The translations under genes were made by a program, and so were the position numbers. From Pararhizobium sp. YC-54 (GTDB taxonomy: Bacteria; Pseudomonadota; Alphaproteobacteria; Rhizobiales; Rhizobiaceae), in assembly GCF_025847205.1 (NCBI RefSeq), contig NZ_JAOYTH010000012.1:182250-246249 (forward strand): a DNA stretch of 64,000 nt, read 5' to 3'. Under the pieces are notes generated by a model. It was not told the DNA's origin and did not search any database. It worked only from the letters and a program-made list of their open reading frames with translations. Shown here one piece after another: positions 27,492 to 35,940 of the stretch; within the stretch, counting starts at the first letter, position 1, and the number at the start of each line of letters is the position of its first letter.

Positions 27492-28361
27492 TTGAGCATC
27501 AGAGACAAGTTGACCGATGGCTCCGTTGCCTTCACACGATCGGAACTCAAGATCGTGCGCCAGCTCTTGTCGAATTACCCGGCATCCGGCCTCAATACGG
27601 TCGCCCATCTTGCCCTGGCTGCGGGCGTCAGCGATCCGACCGTCGTGCGCCTGGTCAACAAGCTCGGCTTCAACGGTTACCCGGACTTCCAGACCGCCCT
27701 GCTGGCGGAGGTTCAGGAGCGTATGAGTTCGCCGCTTTCCATGATGGATGCACGCAAACCCACGCCGGGGCAGAACAATTTCTACCAGCACTTTCTGGAT
27801 GCGAGCATTCATGCGCTGGAAACGGCCAAAGCCTCCCTGCCCGCACACGATTTCGAAGCGGCCGTCGATGCCGCCGCCGATATTGGCATGCGCATCCATT
27901 GCCTGGGCGGCCGGTTCAGCGGCATGCTGGCCGGTATGTTGTGGGCGCACATGAAACAATTGCGGCCCGATACGCACTGGATCAACGGCGCCGAGGCCGA
28001 CGAGGTCGACCGTCTCGTTGATTTCGGCAAGAAGGATACGTTGTTCGTGTATGATTACCGACGTTATCAGACGGGCACTATCCGGTTTGCCCGCCATGCT
28101 GCCGATCAGGGCGCAAAGATCGTTCTCTTCACGGATCGCTGGCTTTCACCCATTACCCAGTTTTCGACCGTCACGCTGACCGTGCCGGTAGACACGTTAT
28201 CGCCTTATGACACTATGGTGCCTGCTCTGGCCCAGACGGAAGCGCTGATCGCCGCCCTCACGACCCGTTTTGCCACCACCTCGCGCAAACGCATCGAGCG
28301 GCTGGAAGAATTGCGGCGCACCTACGCCATTACCGAAGACGCATTCAACCGGATGGTATGA
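27492..28361 (+). CDS. RpiR-family regulator
   Basis: Transcription regulator of 289 residues. The N-terminal RpiR helix-turn-helix (about 1-75; NTVAHLALAAGVSDPTVVRL) is followed by a SIS domain (about 115-250) that normally binds a phosphosugar or sugar-like ligand. I chose the TTG at 27492 because GGGAGAG lies 5 bases upstream; the in-frame TTG at 27474 precedes that site. It is 121 bases after the ATPase gene, with an AT-rich stretch that could be its own promoter. It likely controls the M20/importer operon; that is inferred from position. Confidence 0.85.
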   Translation: MSIRDKLTDGSVAFTRSELKIVRQLLSNYPASGLNTVAHLALAAGVSDPTVVRLVNKLGFNGYPDFQTALLAEVQERMSSPLSMMDARKPTPGQNNFYQHFLDASIHALETAKASLPAHDFEAAVDAAADIGMRIHCLGGRFSGMLAGMLWAHMKQLRPDTHWINGAEADEVDRLVDFGKKDTLFVYDYRRYQTGTIRFARHAADQGAKIVLFTDRWLSPITQFSTVTLTVPVDTLSPYDTMVPALAQTEALIAALTTRFATTSRKRIERLEELRRTYAITEDAFNRMV

Positions 28362-28400
28362 GCGTGCCGTCAACCGCCGATCCGGCGAGCACGAAATGAT

Positions 28401-28694
28401 GCCCTCACACCCTTCCAACAGAAAATCGCCATTGTCACCGGCGCATCGCAAGGGATCGGCGCAGCCCTGGTGCGCGCCTATCGCGACCGGAACTACCGCG
28501 TCATCGCCACGTCCCGATCCGTCGAGGCCGAGGAAAAGACCGCCATTATCAAGGGGGTCAGTCAGGTGCTGCTCGACGTCCTGAACAAACCGCTTGAATC
28601 GACCTATGTGGTGATCGAGGAGGTCGACCTCGACAATTGGGGCTGTGGCGGTCTTCCGACAGCGCAATACCGCAAGCTGCGTGCCGCGCGCTAA
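28401..28694 (+). pseudogene. Scar joining an SDR N-terminus to a tautomerase C-terminus
   Basis: One open frame first reads a short-chain dehydrogenase start (KIAIVTGASQGIGAAL, the NAD-binding Rossmann motif, at about 28422-28469) and continues to VIATSRSVE. It then switches abruptly, near 28530, to the C-terminal part of a 4-oxalocrotonate-tautomerase-like protein (EKTAIIKGVSQVLLDVLNKP, then YVVIEEVDLDNWGCGG). The SDR start codon is missing in this frame, and the catalytic Tyr-Lys of the SDR and the Pro-1 of the tautomerase are lost. This is a deletion scar between two former neighbour genes; it is probably not functional. Confidence 0.75.
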
Positions 28695-28723
28695 GTCCTG
28701 ACGCAACGGGCCTGCCATCGCCC

Positions 28724-28757
28724 ATGCCCTCCGCCTGTCTGTCCAGACGGAGGGCAT
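28724..28757 (+). terminator. Stem-loop after the SDR-tautomerase scar
   Basis: ATGCCCTCCG pairs perfectly with CGGAGGGCAT around a 14-base loop that can itself fold (GTCTG/CAGA). The T-run is weak (TTTG), so termination may be incomplete. It lies 30 bases after the tautomerase stop and was probably the original terminator of that gene. Confidence 0.6.
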
Positions 28758-28924
28758 TTGCACGATGCGTGCGGTTTCGCCTGCGCCTCTTGACCGGGTT
28801 TTTCTGCATCGAACGCGTCGACGTGCGCTTGTGCAGGTCAATGTGGTATGTTTGCTCGCTGAGCGAAGGGCATGGGGTAAATGTTTCCTAAAGGGGCATT
28901 GACTGGATAGTTCGGAGCAATTTG

Positions 28925-30280
28925 ATGCAACGGTTCGATGCGATTTTCATCGGCGCTGGCCAGGCCGGCCCCTCCCTCGCAGCACGAATGGCCGAACGCG
29001 GCATGAAGGTTGCGCTTATTGAACGAAAATTCCTCGGCGGAACTTGCGTCAATGCCGGTTGCATGCCCACCAAGACGCTGGTTGCCAGCGCCCGCGCGGC
29101 CTATGTCAGCCGGCGCGGCGCGGCGTTGGGCGTAAAGATCACAGGCGAAGTCGCAGTCGACATGCAAGTCGTTCGACGCCGCGCCCACCAGATCACCATG
29201 GACGCACGCAATGGACTGGCGGACTGGCTCGACAATATGGATGGCGTCGCCATCATCTATGGTCACGCTCGGTTCGCGGCGGCCGACAGGGTCGGCGTCA
29301 ACGGCGAGACCCTCACCGCCCCGCGGATATTCCTCAACCTCGGGGCTCGCCCGGTCATTCCCGAGTTGCCGGGAATCAGCGACATCGGTTATCTGACCAG
29401 CACGTCGATCCTTGACCTCGACACCCTGCCCCGCCACCTCGCGGTCATCGGCGGAAGCTATATCGGCCTGGAGTTCGCGCAGATGTACCGGCGGTTCGGC
29501 TCGGAAGTCACCGTGATCGAGCGCGGAGCCCACATCGCTTCGCGCGAGGACGAGGACATTTCCGAAGCCATTCGGGAAATCCTTGAGGCGGAGGGAATTG
29601 ACGTCCGCACGGGAGCGGAACGCATCGCCTTTGCTCGCTATGGTGACGGGATACGGATATCCTTGGGTGGCATCGACATCAATGCCAGTCACGTTCTTGT
29701 GGCGACCGGGCGCAAGCCGAATACGGACGATCTCGGTCTCGACGTCGCCGGTGTCGCGGTGGATTCCCGTGGTTACATCGTCGTCGACGACAAGCTGGCG
29801 ACCAGCGTTCCGGGCGTCTGGGCGCTCGGCGACTGCAACGGGCGCGGAGCCTTTACCCACACCTCCTACAATGATTTCGAGATCGTTGCCGCCAACCTCC
29901 TCGATGGCGAAGACCGTAAAGTGTCCAGCCGGATTCAGGCATATGCCCTCTACATCGACCCCCCGCTTGGCCGGGTTGGAATGACCGAAAGGGAGGCAGC
30001 CTCCTCAGGCCGCAAGATCCTTGTCTCCAAGCGTCCCATGGCCCGGGTCGGACGGGCGAAGGAACGCCACGAGACGAAGGGCTTCATGAAGGTGATAGCC
30101 GACGCCGACACCAGGGAAATCCTCGGAGCAGCGATACTCGGCATAGAGGGCGACGAAGCGATCCATGGCATCATCGATGCTATGAGCGCCGGGACGCGCT
30201 ACACCGATCTCCAGTGGTCGGTTCCGATCCATCCGACGGTGTCGGAGCTGATCCCGACACTTCTGAGGGGCTTGGGCTAA
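28925..30280 (+). CDS. FAD-dependent pyridine nucleotide-disulfide oxidoreductase (mercuric-reductase-like, no HMA domain)
   Basis: Flavoprotein disulfide reductase of 451 residues. The FAD-binding GAGQAGPSLA is at the N-terminus, the redox pair GGTCVNAGCMPTKT follows at about 37-50, and the NAD(P)H-binding GGSYIGLEFAQ is at about 177-187. The second FAD motif is SVPGVWALGDCNG. The C-terminal dimer domain keeps HPTVSELIPTLL but ends without the Cys pair of mercuric reductase and without a heavy-metal domain. GGAG precedes the ATG at 28925. The substrate is unknown; a disulfide, quinone or other electrophile is plausible in view of its neighbours. Confidence 0.85.
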   Translation: MQRFDAIFIGAGQAGPSLAARMAERGMKVALIERKFLGGTCVNAGCMPTKTLVASARAAYVSRRGAALGVKITGEVAVDMQVVRRRAHQITMDARNGLADWLDNMDGVAIIYGHARFAAADRVGVNGETLTAPRIFLNLGARPVIPELPGISDIGYLTSTSILDLDTLPRHLAVIGGSYIGLEFAQMYRRFGSEVTVIERGAHIASREDEDISEAIREILEAEGIDVRTGAERIAFARYGDGIRISLGGIDINASHVLVATGRKPNTDDLGLDVAGVAVDSRGYIVVDDKLATSVPGVWALGDCNGRGAFTHTSYNDFEIVAANLLDGEDRKVSSRIQAYALYIDPPLGRVGMTEREAASSGRKILVSKRPMARVGRAKERHETKGFMKVIADADTREILGAAILGIEGDEAIHGIIDAMSAGTRYTDLQWSVPIHPTVSELIPTLLRGLG

Positions 30281-30333
30281 ATTGGCAGGCTCCCGCCGGG
30301 GTGACGATTCGCCCCGGTGGCAATGCGATGGAC

Positions 30334-30347
30334 GGTTCTGTTGCAAA
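30334..30347. repeat. Solo IS6-family-like terminal repeat
   Basis: GGTTCTGTTGCAAA has the sequence of IS6/IS257-type insertion-sequence ends. No transposase is adjacent. It lies between two convergent genes, next to a hairpin (CCGGGG 30296-30301 with CCCCGG 30312-30317). It may be a leftover tip of a lost element, or chance. Confidence 0.35.
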
Positions 30348-30434
30348 ATCGGATATCGCCCCACCCTGGTGTCTAAAGCCTCGGCACCTCCTCTCGCGCG
30401 AGATGGGTGACGCACCTCCTTTATCGGCGATAGT

Positions 30435-31334
30435 TCATTCGATCGCTGATATAAACGCCGGGATTTGTTGTTCGAAGAACTTCGAGAACGAGGTGATACG
30501 CGGCGGCAGCGCCTGGTACGGGGGGTAGTACAGGGTCAGCCATAAATCCGGCGGCGACCAGTCCCGCAGGACGTGAACAAGCCGTCCGGTACGCAGATAC
30601 TCGGCCACATGGAACTTGGGCAACATGGCGACCCCGCCCCCATCGGCAGCCATGCTCGCCAGTACCTCCCCGCTATTGGCGCTGAATGCGCGGCCTGCAG
30701 AAATCGTGGCGCTGCCACTGCCGTCCGATAGCGTCCAGCTCTCCCGTTTGCTGTCACCGCTATAGGCCAGGCAATCGTCGGGAATGAGTTCGTTCGGGTG
30801 TTTCATGTCGGAAAACCGGCTACCCGGCGCAGCGACAAGGATACGGCGAACGATGCTGATCTTGCGCCAGATCGTGAACTTGTCCGAGGGTGCCGCAGAA
30901 ATGCGGATCGCCAGATCATAATTATCGTCAATAATGTTCACGAGCCCATCCGCGAGCGAAATCTCGAAGCTGATCTTCGGGTAGCGTTCCTTGAATGCGG
31001 ACAGGATGGGCGGCAGGATCTGCTGGCCGAACCAGGTCGGTGCGCTGATCCGCAGGCGGCCATGGTCCGCCTTATGGGTATTCATCACATCCTTGCGCGC
31101 GTTGTCGAGCCCCTGCATCGCCGGCTGTATCTGGGCGGCGAAGATCGCGCCATCGGTCGTCAGCGACACCTGGCGCGTGGTCCGCACGAAGAGTTGTACG
31201 CCAAGGTCTTCTTCCAGGGCCGCGATCGCCCGGGTGACGGCTGCGGGGGTCATGTCCAGCTCGCGCGCGACCTGCGCGAAGTTCCGCTTCTCTGCGGCCA
31301 ACAGAAAGGTTCGAAGCAGCTTGTAGTCGTTCAT
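30435..31334 (-). CDS. LysR-family regulator (CrgA-like)
   Basis: Transcription regulator of 299 residues. The N-terminal winged helix has NFAQVARELDMTPAAVTRAI (about 18-37). The effector domain begins near residue 90 with LRISAPTWFGQQILPPIL, typical of the CrgA/aromatic-response branch. It is divergent from the VOC dioxygenase-like gene across 120 AT-rich bases. It convergently faces the disulfide reductase. It probably controls the rightward cluster, the normal LysR layout. Confidence 0.9.
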   Translation of the reverse strand: MNDYKLLRTFLLAAEKRNFAQVARELDMTPAAVTRAIAALEEDLGVQLFVRTTRQVSLTTDGAIFAAQIQPAMQGLDNARKDVMNTHKADHGRLRISAPTWFGQQILPPILSAFKERYPKISFEISLADGLVNIIDDNYDLAIRISAAPSDKFTIWRKISIVRRILVAAPGSRFSDMKHPNELIPDDCLAYSGDSKRESWTLSDGSGSATISAGRAFSANSGEVLASMAADGGGVAMLPKFHVAEYLRTGRLVHVLRDWSPPDLWLTLYYPPYQALPPRITSFSKFFEQQIPAFISAIE

Positions 31335-31351
31335 TGATTATTTCACCCAAC

Positions 31352-31376
31352 GCAATTTACTAACAATTATTATTGC
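31352..31376. promoter_or_regulatory. Candidate LysR binding site in the divergent promoter
   Basis: An AT-rich segment flanked by GCAAT (31352-31356) and ATTGC (31372-31376) lies midway between the LysR gene and the VOC gene. The dyad spacing is long for a classic T-N11-A site, so this is tentative. Confidence 0.35.
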
Positions 31377-31454
31377 AATTCCGACTGCTGATCAACAGGC
31401 GTAAGTTTTCAATCACACCAGACAAATGAACGCAGCCGCGGAAGGGCGAGCATC

Positions 31455-32387
31455 ATGATCAAGGATATCAAGGGACTGCATCACATCACGTCGATGGCAT
31501 CGGATGCCCGCCAGAACAACGCGTTCTTCACGGACACGCTTGGCCTGCGCCGCGTCAAGAAGACCGTGAATTTCGACGATCCGAACGTCTACCACCTCTA
31601 CTACGGCGACGAGGCCGGCACCCCCGGCTCCGTCATGACCTACTTCCCCTTTCCCGACGTGATGCGCGGCCGCCCCGGCGTCGGCGAAGTCAGCGAAACG
31701 CAGTTCGCAGTGCCCAGGGGCTCACTCTCCTTCTGGCAGGATCGCCTGTCGGCAAAGGGAGCCGGCAACCTGCATGCCGACACTGCCTTCGGTGCCGATC
31801 GCCTGCTGTTCAAGGGGCCGGACGGCGAAGGGTTTGCCCTTGTCGAAGCCGAAGACGATGGCCGCAAGGCCTGGATCGGTTCCGGCATCGCCGAAAGCGT
31901 CGGTATCCGCGGCTTTACCGGCGCCAAGTTCCGCCTGCATGACACCGCTGCCACATCCGAACTGCTCGGGTTCATGGGCTACCAGCGTGTCGAGACGGAT
32001 GGCGATGTCACCCGCTTCGTCATCCCCGGCGGCAATGGTGCCGACACGATCGACCTCGAGGTTCTTCCGAAAACGCCTTTCGCAAGGCAGGGCGCAGGAT
32101 CGGTGCACCACATCGCTTTCGCCGTCGAGAACCGCGCAAAGCAGCTCGAAGTCCGCAAGGCCCTGATGGATACGGGATACCAGGTGACACCTGTCATCGA
32201 CCGTGATTACTTCTGGGCTATCTACTTCCGGACACCCGGCGGCGTCCTGTTCGAAATCGCCACGAACGAACCCGGTTTCGACCGCGACGAAGACACGGCA
32301 CACCTTGGCGAGGTTTTGAAACTGCCGGCACGGTACGAGCCTTATCGTGACCAGATCGAGGCCGGGCTGACACCACTCGCCGCCTGA
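31455..32387 (+). CDS. Ring-cleaving dioxygenase-like VOC protein (MhqO/LinE type)
   Basis: Protein of 310 residues with two vicinal-oxygen-chelate modules. Metal-ligand positions are visible: His in KGLHHITSMA (about residue 8), His in GSVHHIAFAV (about 215) and Glu in VLFEIATNEPGF (about 262). Family members either cleave hydroquinone-type rings or protect against quinones. AGGGCGAG lies just upstream of the ATG. It is the first gene of the rightward run controlled, by position, from the LysR gene. A substrate cannot be named from sequence. Confidence 0.87.
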   Translation: MIKDIKGLHHITSMASDARQNNAFFTDTLGLRRVKKTVNFDDPNVYHLYYGDEAGTPGSVMTYFPFPDVMRGRPGVGEVSETQFAVPRGSLSFWQDRLSAKGAGNLHADTAFGADRLLFKGPDGEGFALVEAEDDGRKAWIGSGIAESVGIRGFTGAKFRLHDTAATSELLGFMGYQRVETDGDVTRFVIPGGNGADTIDLEVLPKTPFARQGAGSVHHIAFAVENRAKQLEVRKALMDTGYQVTPVIDRDYFWAIYFRTPGGVLFEIATNEPGFDRDEDTAHLGEVLKLPARYEPYRDQIEAGLTPLAA

Positions 32388-32482
32388 CGTCGCTTTCCAA
32401 CAATACGGCGGCATAACTTTCAAGACGTGCCGCCTTCCCTGCCCCATTACCTACCTGCAACCCAATCAAAGGAAGACACGAG

Positions 32483-33172
32483 ATGTCCAGCAAGCTTCAG
32501 GTCCTCACCCCGCAGAACAGCCAAATCATCTTCATCGACCAGCAGCCGCAGATGGCCTTCGGCGTTCAGTCGATCGACCGCCAGGTCTTGAAGAACAACG
32601 TCGTCGGTCTTGCCAAGGCAGCCAGGATCTTCAATATCCCCACCACCATCACCACCGTCGAGACCGACAGCTTCTCGGGCAACACCTTCCCGGAACTGCT
32701 CGCCGTCGTCCCGGACAATGATATCCTTGAGCGCACGTCGATGAATTCCTGGGACGACCAGAACGTCCGCGACGCGCTTGCCGAGCACGCCGCAGACGGC
32801 CGCAAGAAGGTCGTCGTCGCTGGCCTGTGGACGGAGGTTTGCAACACGACCTTCGCGCTCTCCTGCATGAACGACACGGACTATGAAATCTACATGGTTG
32901 CGGATGCTTCCGGCGGCACGTCCGTCGATGCGCACAAATATGCGATGGACCGCATGGTGCAGGCGGGTGTCGTTCCCGTCACCTGGCAGCAGGTCCTTTT
33001 GGAATGGCAGCGCGACTGGGCCCGCAAAGAGACCTACGACGCGGTCACCTCGCTGGTGAAGGAGCATTCCGGCGCCTACGGCATGGGTATCGACTATGCC
33101 GTCACCCACGTCCACGGCGGCGCCGAGCGGGTCAAGCATGGCAAGCGGATCGGCCCGAACCCCGCGAAGTAA
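32483..33172 (+). CDS. YcaC-like isochorismatase-superfamily hydrolase
   Basis: Cysteine hydrolase of 229 residues. The catalytic Asp is in IFIDQQPQMAF and the Cys in GLWTEVCNTTF; the middle position is the ERTSMNSWDD segment, where YcaC-type proteins have Arg rather than Lys. The C-terminal 40 residues (AYGMGIDYAVTHVHGGAERV) extend beyond YcaC itself. AAAGGAAG precedes the ATG. YcaC-like proteins have no proven substrate. A perfect terminator follows 10 bases after the stop, separating it from the XapX gene. Confidence 0.88.
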   Translation: MSSKLQVLTPQNSQIIFIDQQPQMAFGVQSIDRQVLKNNVVGLAKAARIFNIPTTITTVETDSFSGNTFPELLAVVPDNDILERTSMNSWDDQNVRDALAEHAADGRKKVVVAGLWTEVCNTTFALSCMNDTDYEIYMVADASGGTSVDAHKYAMDRMVQAGVVPVTWQQVLLEWQRDWARKETYDAVTSLVKEHSGAYGMGIDYAVTHVHGGAERVKHGKRIGPNPAK

Positions 33173-33181
33173 AACTGTCAT

Positions 33182-33219
33182 CACTCCGGCAGGCCGCCAT
33201 CTGCCGGAGTGTTTTTTTT
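33182..33219 (+). terminator. Strong Rho-independent terminator
   Basis: CACTCCGGCAG (33182-33192) pairs perfectly with CTGCCGGAGTG (33201-33211) around an 8-base loop and is followed by eight T. It ends the VOC-YcaC transcript. The XapX ATG lies only 18 bases after the T-run, so downstream genes depend on read-through or on an internal promoter. Confidence 0.93.
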
Positions 33220-33237
33220 CACCACGCGAGGTCCCCC

Positions 33238-33528
33238 ATGAAACTCTATCTTCTGTCGCTCGGTGCCGGCCTGCTGGTGGGCGTGATCTATAGCCTGCTC
33301 AATGTCCGTTCGCCCGCCCCGCCCGTTGTCGCTCTCATCGGTCTGCTTGGGATCCTCGTCGGCGAGCAACTGGTGCCTTTGGCAAAAAGCATCTGGGCTC
33401 GTGAGCCTGCCGCCGTCTCCTGGCTTCACCAGGTAAAGCCGCACATGTTCGGGCACCTCCCGAAAGGCGGGACAAACGTGGTGGCGGTGAGCCCACTCCG
33501 TGAATATCCGACATCGGGGAAAAGCTGA
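33238..33528 (+). CDS. XapX domain protein
   Basis: Small membrane protein of 96 residues. Two hydrophobic segments (YLLSLGAGLLVGVIYSLL and PPVVALIGLLGILVGEQL) match the short XapX (DUF1427) family. The C-terminal half is hydrophilic and longer than usual. Its stop overlaps the next start by one base (TGATG), so it is coupled to the amidohydrolase. XapX genes often accompany such amidohydrolases and DoxX genes; their function is unknown. Confidence 0.82.
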   Translation: MKLYLLSLGAGLLVGVIYSLLNVRSPAPPVVALIGLLGILVGEQLVPLAKSIWAREPAAVSWLHQVKPHMFGHLPKGGTNVVAVSPLREYPTSGKS

Positions 33529-35510
33529 TGACGACGCGCCGCACATTCCTGGGCGCAGCATCGAGCCTCGCCTTTTCGAATCTGTTTTCATCGGCCAATG
33601 CCGCCGATCCCGTCAAGACCGGAGCCGCTTCCATGCACGCAGACATCGTCCTTTACAACGGATTGGTTACGACGCTTGATCGCGCAAATCCGAACGCCAC
33701 TGCGATCGCCGTCAAGGACGGTCTCTTCATGGACGTGGGCACAGACAGCGAAGTCATGGCACTCGCTGGCCCTGACACGAAGATCGTCGATCTCAAGGGC
33801 AAGCGCGTCCTGCCTGGCTTGATCGACAACCACACCCACGTCGTGCGCGGTGGCCTCAACTTCAACATGGAGCTCCGCTGGGACGGCGTCCGCTCGCTCG
33901 CCGATGCGATGGAGATGCTGAGGCGCCAGGTCGCGATCACGCCTGCCCCACAATGGGTGCGTGTCGTCGGCGGATTCACCGAACACCAGTTCGCCGAGAA
34001 GCGCCTGCCGACGATCGACGAGATCAATGCGGTCGCACCCGATACGCCCGTCTTCCTGTTGCACCTCTACGACCGCGCGCTGCTCAACGGTGCTGCTCTT
34101 CGCGCCGTCGGCTATACCAAGGACACCCCGAACCCGCACGGCGGCGAGATCATCCGCGATGCCAACGGCAATCCGACGGGGTTGCTGCTCGCCAAGCCGA
34201 ACGCCGGCATTCTTTATTCGACTCTCGCCAAGGGGCCGAAACTTCCTTTCGAATACCAGGTGAACTCCACCCGCCACTTCATGCGCGAACTCAACCGGCT
34301 GGGCATAACCGGGGTTATCGACGCGGGTGGCGGCTTCCAGAACTATCCGGATGATTACGCCGTTATCCAGAAGCTCTCGGACGAAAATCAGCTCACGGTA
34401 CGCCTGGCCTACAACCTGTTCACGCAGAAGCCGAAGGAAGAGAAGCAGGACTTCCTCAACTGGACGCAGTCGGTCAAATACAAGCAGGGCAACGACTACT
34501 TCCGCCACAACGGCGCTGGCGAAATGCTCGTGTTTTCCGCCGCGGACTTCGAAGACTTCCGTCAACCGCGGCCCGAGATGGCTCCGGAGATGGAAGGCGA
34601 ACTTGAAGAGGTGGTTCGCGTGCTTGCCGAAAACCGCTGGCCCTGGCGCATGCATGCCACCTACGACGAGACCATCTCTCGTTCCCTCGACGTCTTCGAG
34701 AAGGTCAACAAGGATATCCCGCTCGAGGGTCTGAACTGGTTCTTCGACCACGCCGAGACAATTTCGGACCGTTCGATCGACCGGATCGCAGCGCTCGGCG
34801 GTGGCATCGCGACCCAGCATCGCATGGCTTATCAGGGCGAATATTTTGTCGAGCGTTATGGTCATGGCGTTGCCGAGGCGACGCCGCCGATCAAGCGCAT
34901 GCTCGAGAAGGGTGTCAACGTCTCTGCCGGCACAGATGCGACCCGTGTTGCCTCCTACAATCCATGGGTTTCCCTTGCCTGGATGGTCACTGGCAAGACG
35001 GCCGGCGGCATGCAGCTCTACCCGCGTGCCAACTGCCTCGACCGCGAGACGGCGCTGCGCATGTGGACCGAAAAGGTCACCTGGTTCTCCAACGAGGAAG
35101 GCAAGAAAGGCCGGATCGAAAAAAGCCAGTTCGCCGACCTCGTCGTGCCGGACAAGGACTTCTTCACATGTGCGGAAGACGAGATTTCCTTCCTGACGTC
35201 GGACCTTACCATGGTCGGCGGCAAGATCGTCTACGGTGCGGGCGACTTCAGGTCGTTCGACGAGAACGACGTCCCTCCCGCCATGCCGGATTGGTCCCCC
35301 GTGCGCGCATTCGGCGGCTATGCGGCCTGGGGCGAGCCGCAGGGCGCAGGCAAGAACTCATTGCGCCGAACCGCGATCTCGAGCTGCGGCTGCGCGAATT
35401 CCTGCACTGTTCACGGCCACGACCACGCCGGAGCCTGGACATCGAAGCTGCCGATCGCCGATCTGAAGGGCTTCTTCGGTGCCCTCGGTTGCGCCTGCTG
35501 GGCCGTGTGA
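33528..35510 (+). CDS. Tat-exported YtcJ-like amidohydrolase with Cys-rich tail
   Basis: Metal-dependent hydrolase of 660 residues. A twin-arginine signal (TTRRTFLGAA, then a hydrophobic stretch to about residue 25 ending in ANA) suggests export to the periplasm. The amidohydrolase core follows: VLPGLIDNHTHVVRGG (first metal His pair, about residues 95-110), WRMHATYDETI, WFFDHAE and the C-terminal metal Asp in VSAGTDATR. The last 50 residues carry a compact Cys/His set (SCGCANSC, HGHDHAG, GCACW), not needed for the barrel, that could bind a metal or form disulfides. It sits in a coupled run after XapX and before DoxX. Substrate unknown. Confidence 0.86.
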   Translation: MTTRRTFLGAASSLAFSNLFSSANAADPVKTGAASMHADIVLYNGLVTTLDRANPNATAIAVKDGLFMDVGTDSEVMALAGPDTKIVDLKGKRVLPGLIDNHTHVVRGGLNFNMELRWDGVRSLADAMEMLRRQVAITPAPQWVRVVGGFTEHQFAEKRLPTIDEINAVAPDTPVFLLHLYDRALLNGAALRAVGYTKDTPNPHGGEIIRDANGNPTGLLLAKPNAGILYSTLAKGPKLPFEYQVNSTRHFMRELNRLGITGVIDAGGGFQNYPDDYAVIQKLSDENQLTVRLAYNLFTQKPKEEKQDFLNWTQSVKYKQGNDYFRHNGAGEMLVFSAADFEDFRQPRPEMAPEMEGELEEVVRVLAENRWPWRMHATYDETISRSLDVFEKVNKDIPLEGLNWFFDHAETISDRSIDRIAALGGGIATQHRMAYQGEYFVERYGHGVAEATPPIKRMLEKGVNVSAGTDATRVASYNPWVSLAWMVTGKTAGGMQLYPRANCLDRETALRMWTEKVTWFSNEEGKKGRIEKSQFADLVVPDKDFFTCAEDEISFLTSDLTMVGGKIVYGAGDFRSFDENDVPPAMPDWSPVRAFGGYAAWGEPQGAGKNSLRRTAISSCGCANSCTVHGHDHAGAWTSKLPIADLKGFFGALGCACWAV

Positions 35511-35520
35511 GGAGACGATC

Positions 35521-35940
35521 ATGATATCGAAACCCCGTAACCAGAGCGGCCTTGCATTGCTCGTCAATTCGCCCGTGGTCCGCTTCGCAGCGCTCCTCGC
35601 TCTCTGTGCGGCCTATATTCAGGGGCCGCTCACCAAGCTCTTCGATTTCCCCGGTGCGATTGCCGAGATGGAGCATTTCGGCCTTCATCCAACCGCATTC
35701 TTCGCGGTCGCCGTCATCGCGTTCGAGCTCACGGCCTCCGCCATGATCCTGTCCGGTTTCCTGCGCTGGCTCGGCGCCTTGGCGCTTGCCGCCTTCACAC
35801 TTCTCGCGACCTTCATCGCGCTGCTGCCCTTGGGCATGGAGCGAATGATGGCGACCAACGCCTTCTTCGAACATTTAGGCCTCGCCGGCGCGTTCGTGAT
35901 CGTCGCAGGCATCGATATCGCCAGGGGAGCGAGCAGATGA
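35521..35940 (+). CDS. DoxX-family membrane protein
   Basis: Membrane protein of 139 residues with four hydrophobic segments (VVRFAALLALCAAYIQG; HPTAFFAVAVIAFELTASAM; LGALALAAFTLLATFIALL; HLGLAGAFVIVAGIDIA). DoxX relatives are linked to thiosulfate or quinone-connected redox steps. GGAG lies 7 bases before the ATG at 35521, 10 bases after the amidohydrolase stop. The stop overlaps the MFS start as ATGA. It probably serves the same pathway as the amidohydrolase. Confidence 0.85.
   Translation: MISKPRNQSGLALLVNSPVVRFAALLALCAAYIQGPLTKLFDFPGAIAEMEHFGLHPTAFFAVAVIAFELTASAMILSGFLRWLGALALAAFTLLATFIALLPLGMERMMATNAFFEHLGLAGAFVIVAGIDIARGASR

Noticed and set aside
28925..30280. Mercuric reductase
   Set aside because: It lacks the N-terminal heavy-metal domain and the C-terminal Cys pair needed for mercury, and no mer genes are nearby.
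32483..33172. True isochorismatase in siderophore synthesis
   Set aside because: Closer to YcaC-like hydrolases and no siderophore genes are present.
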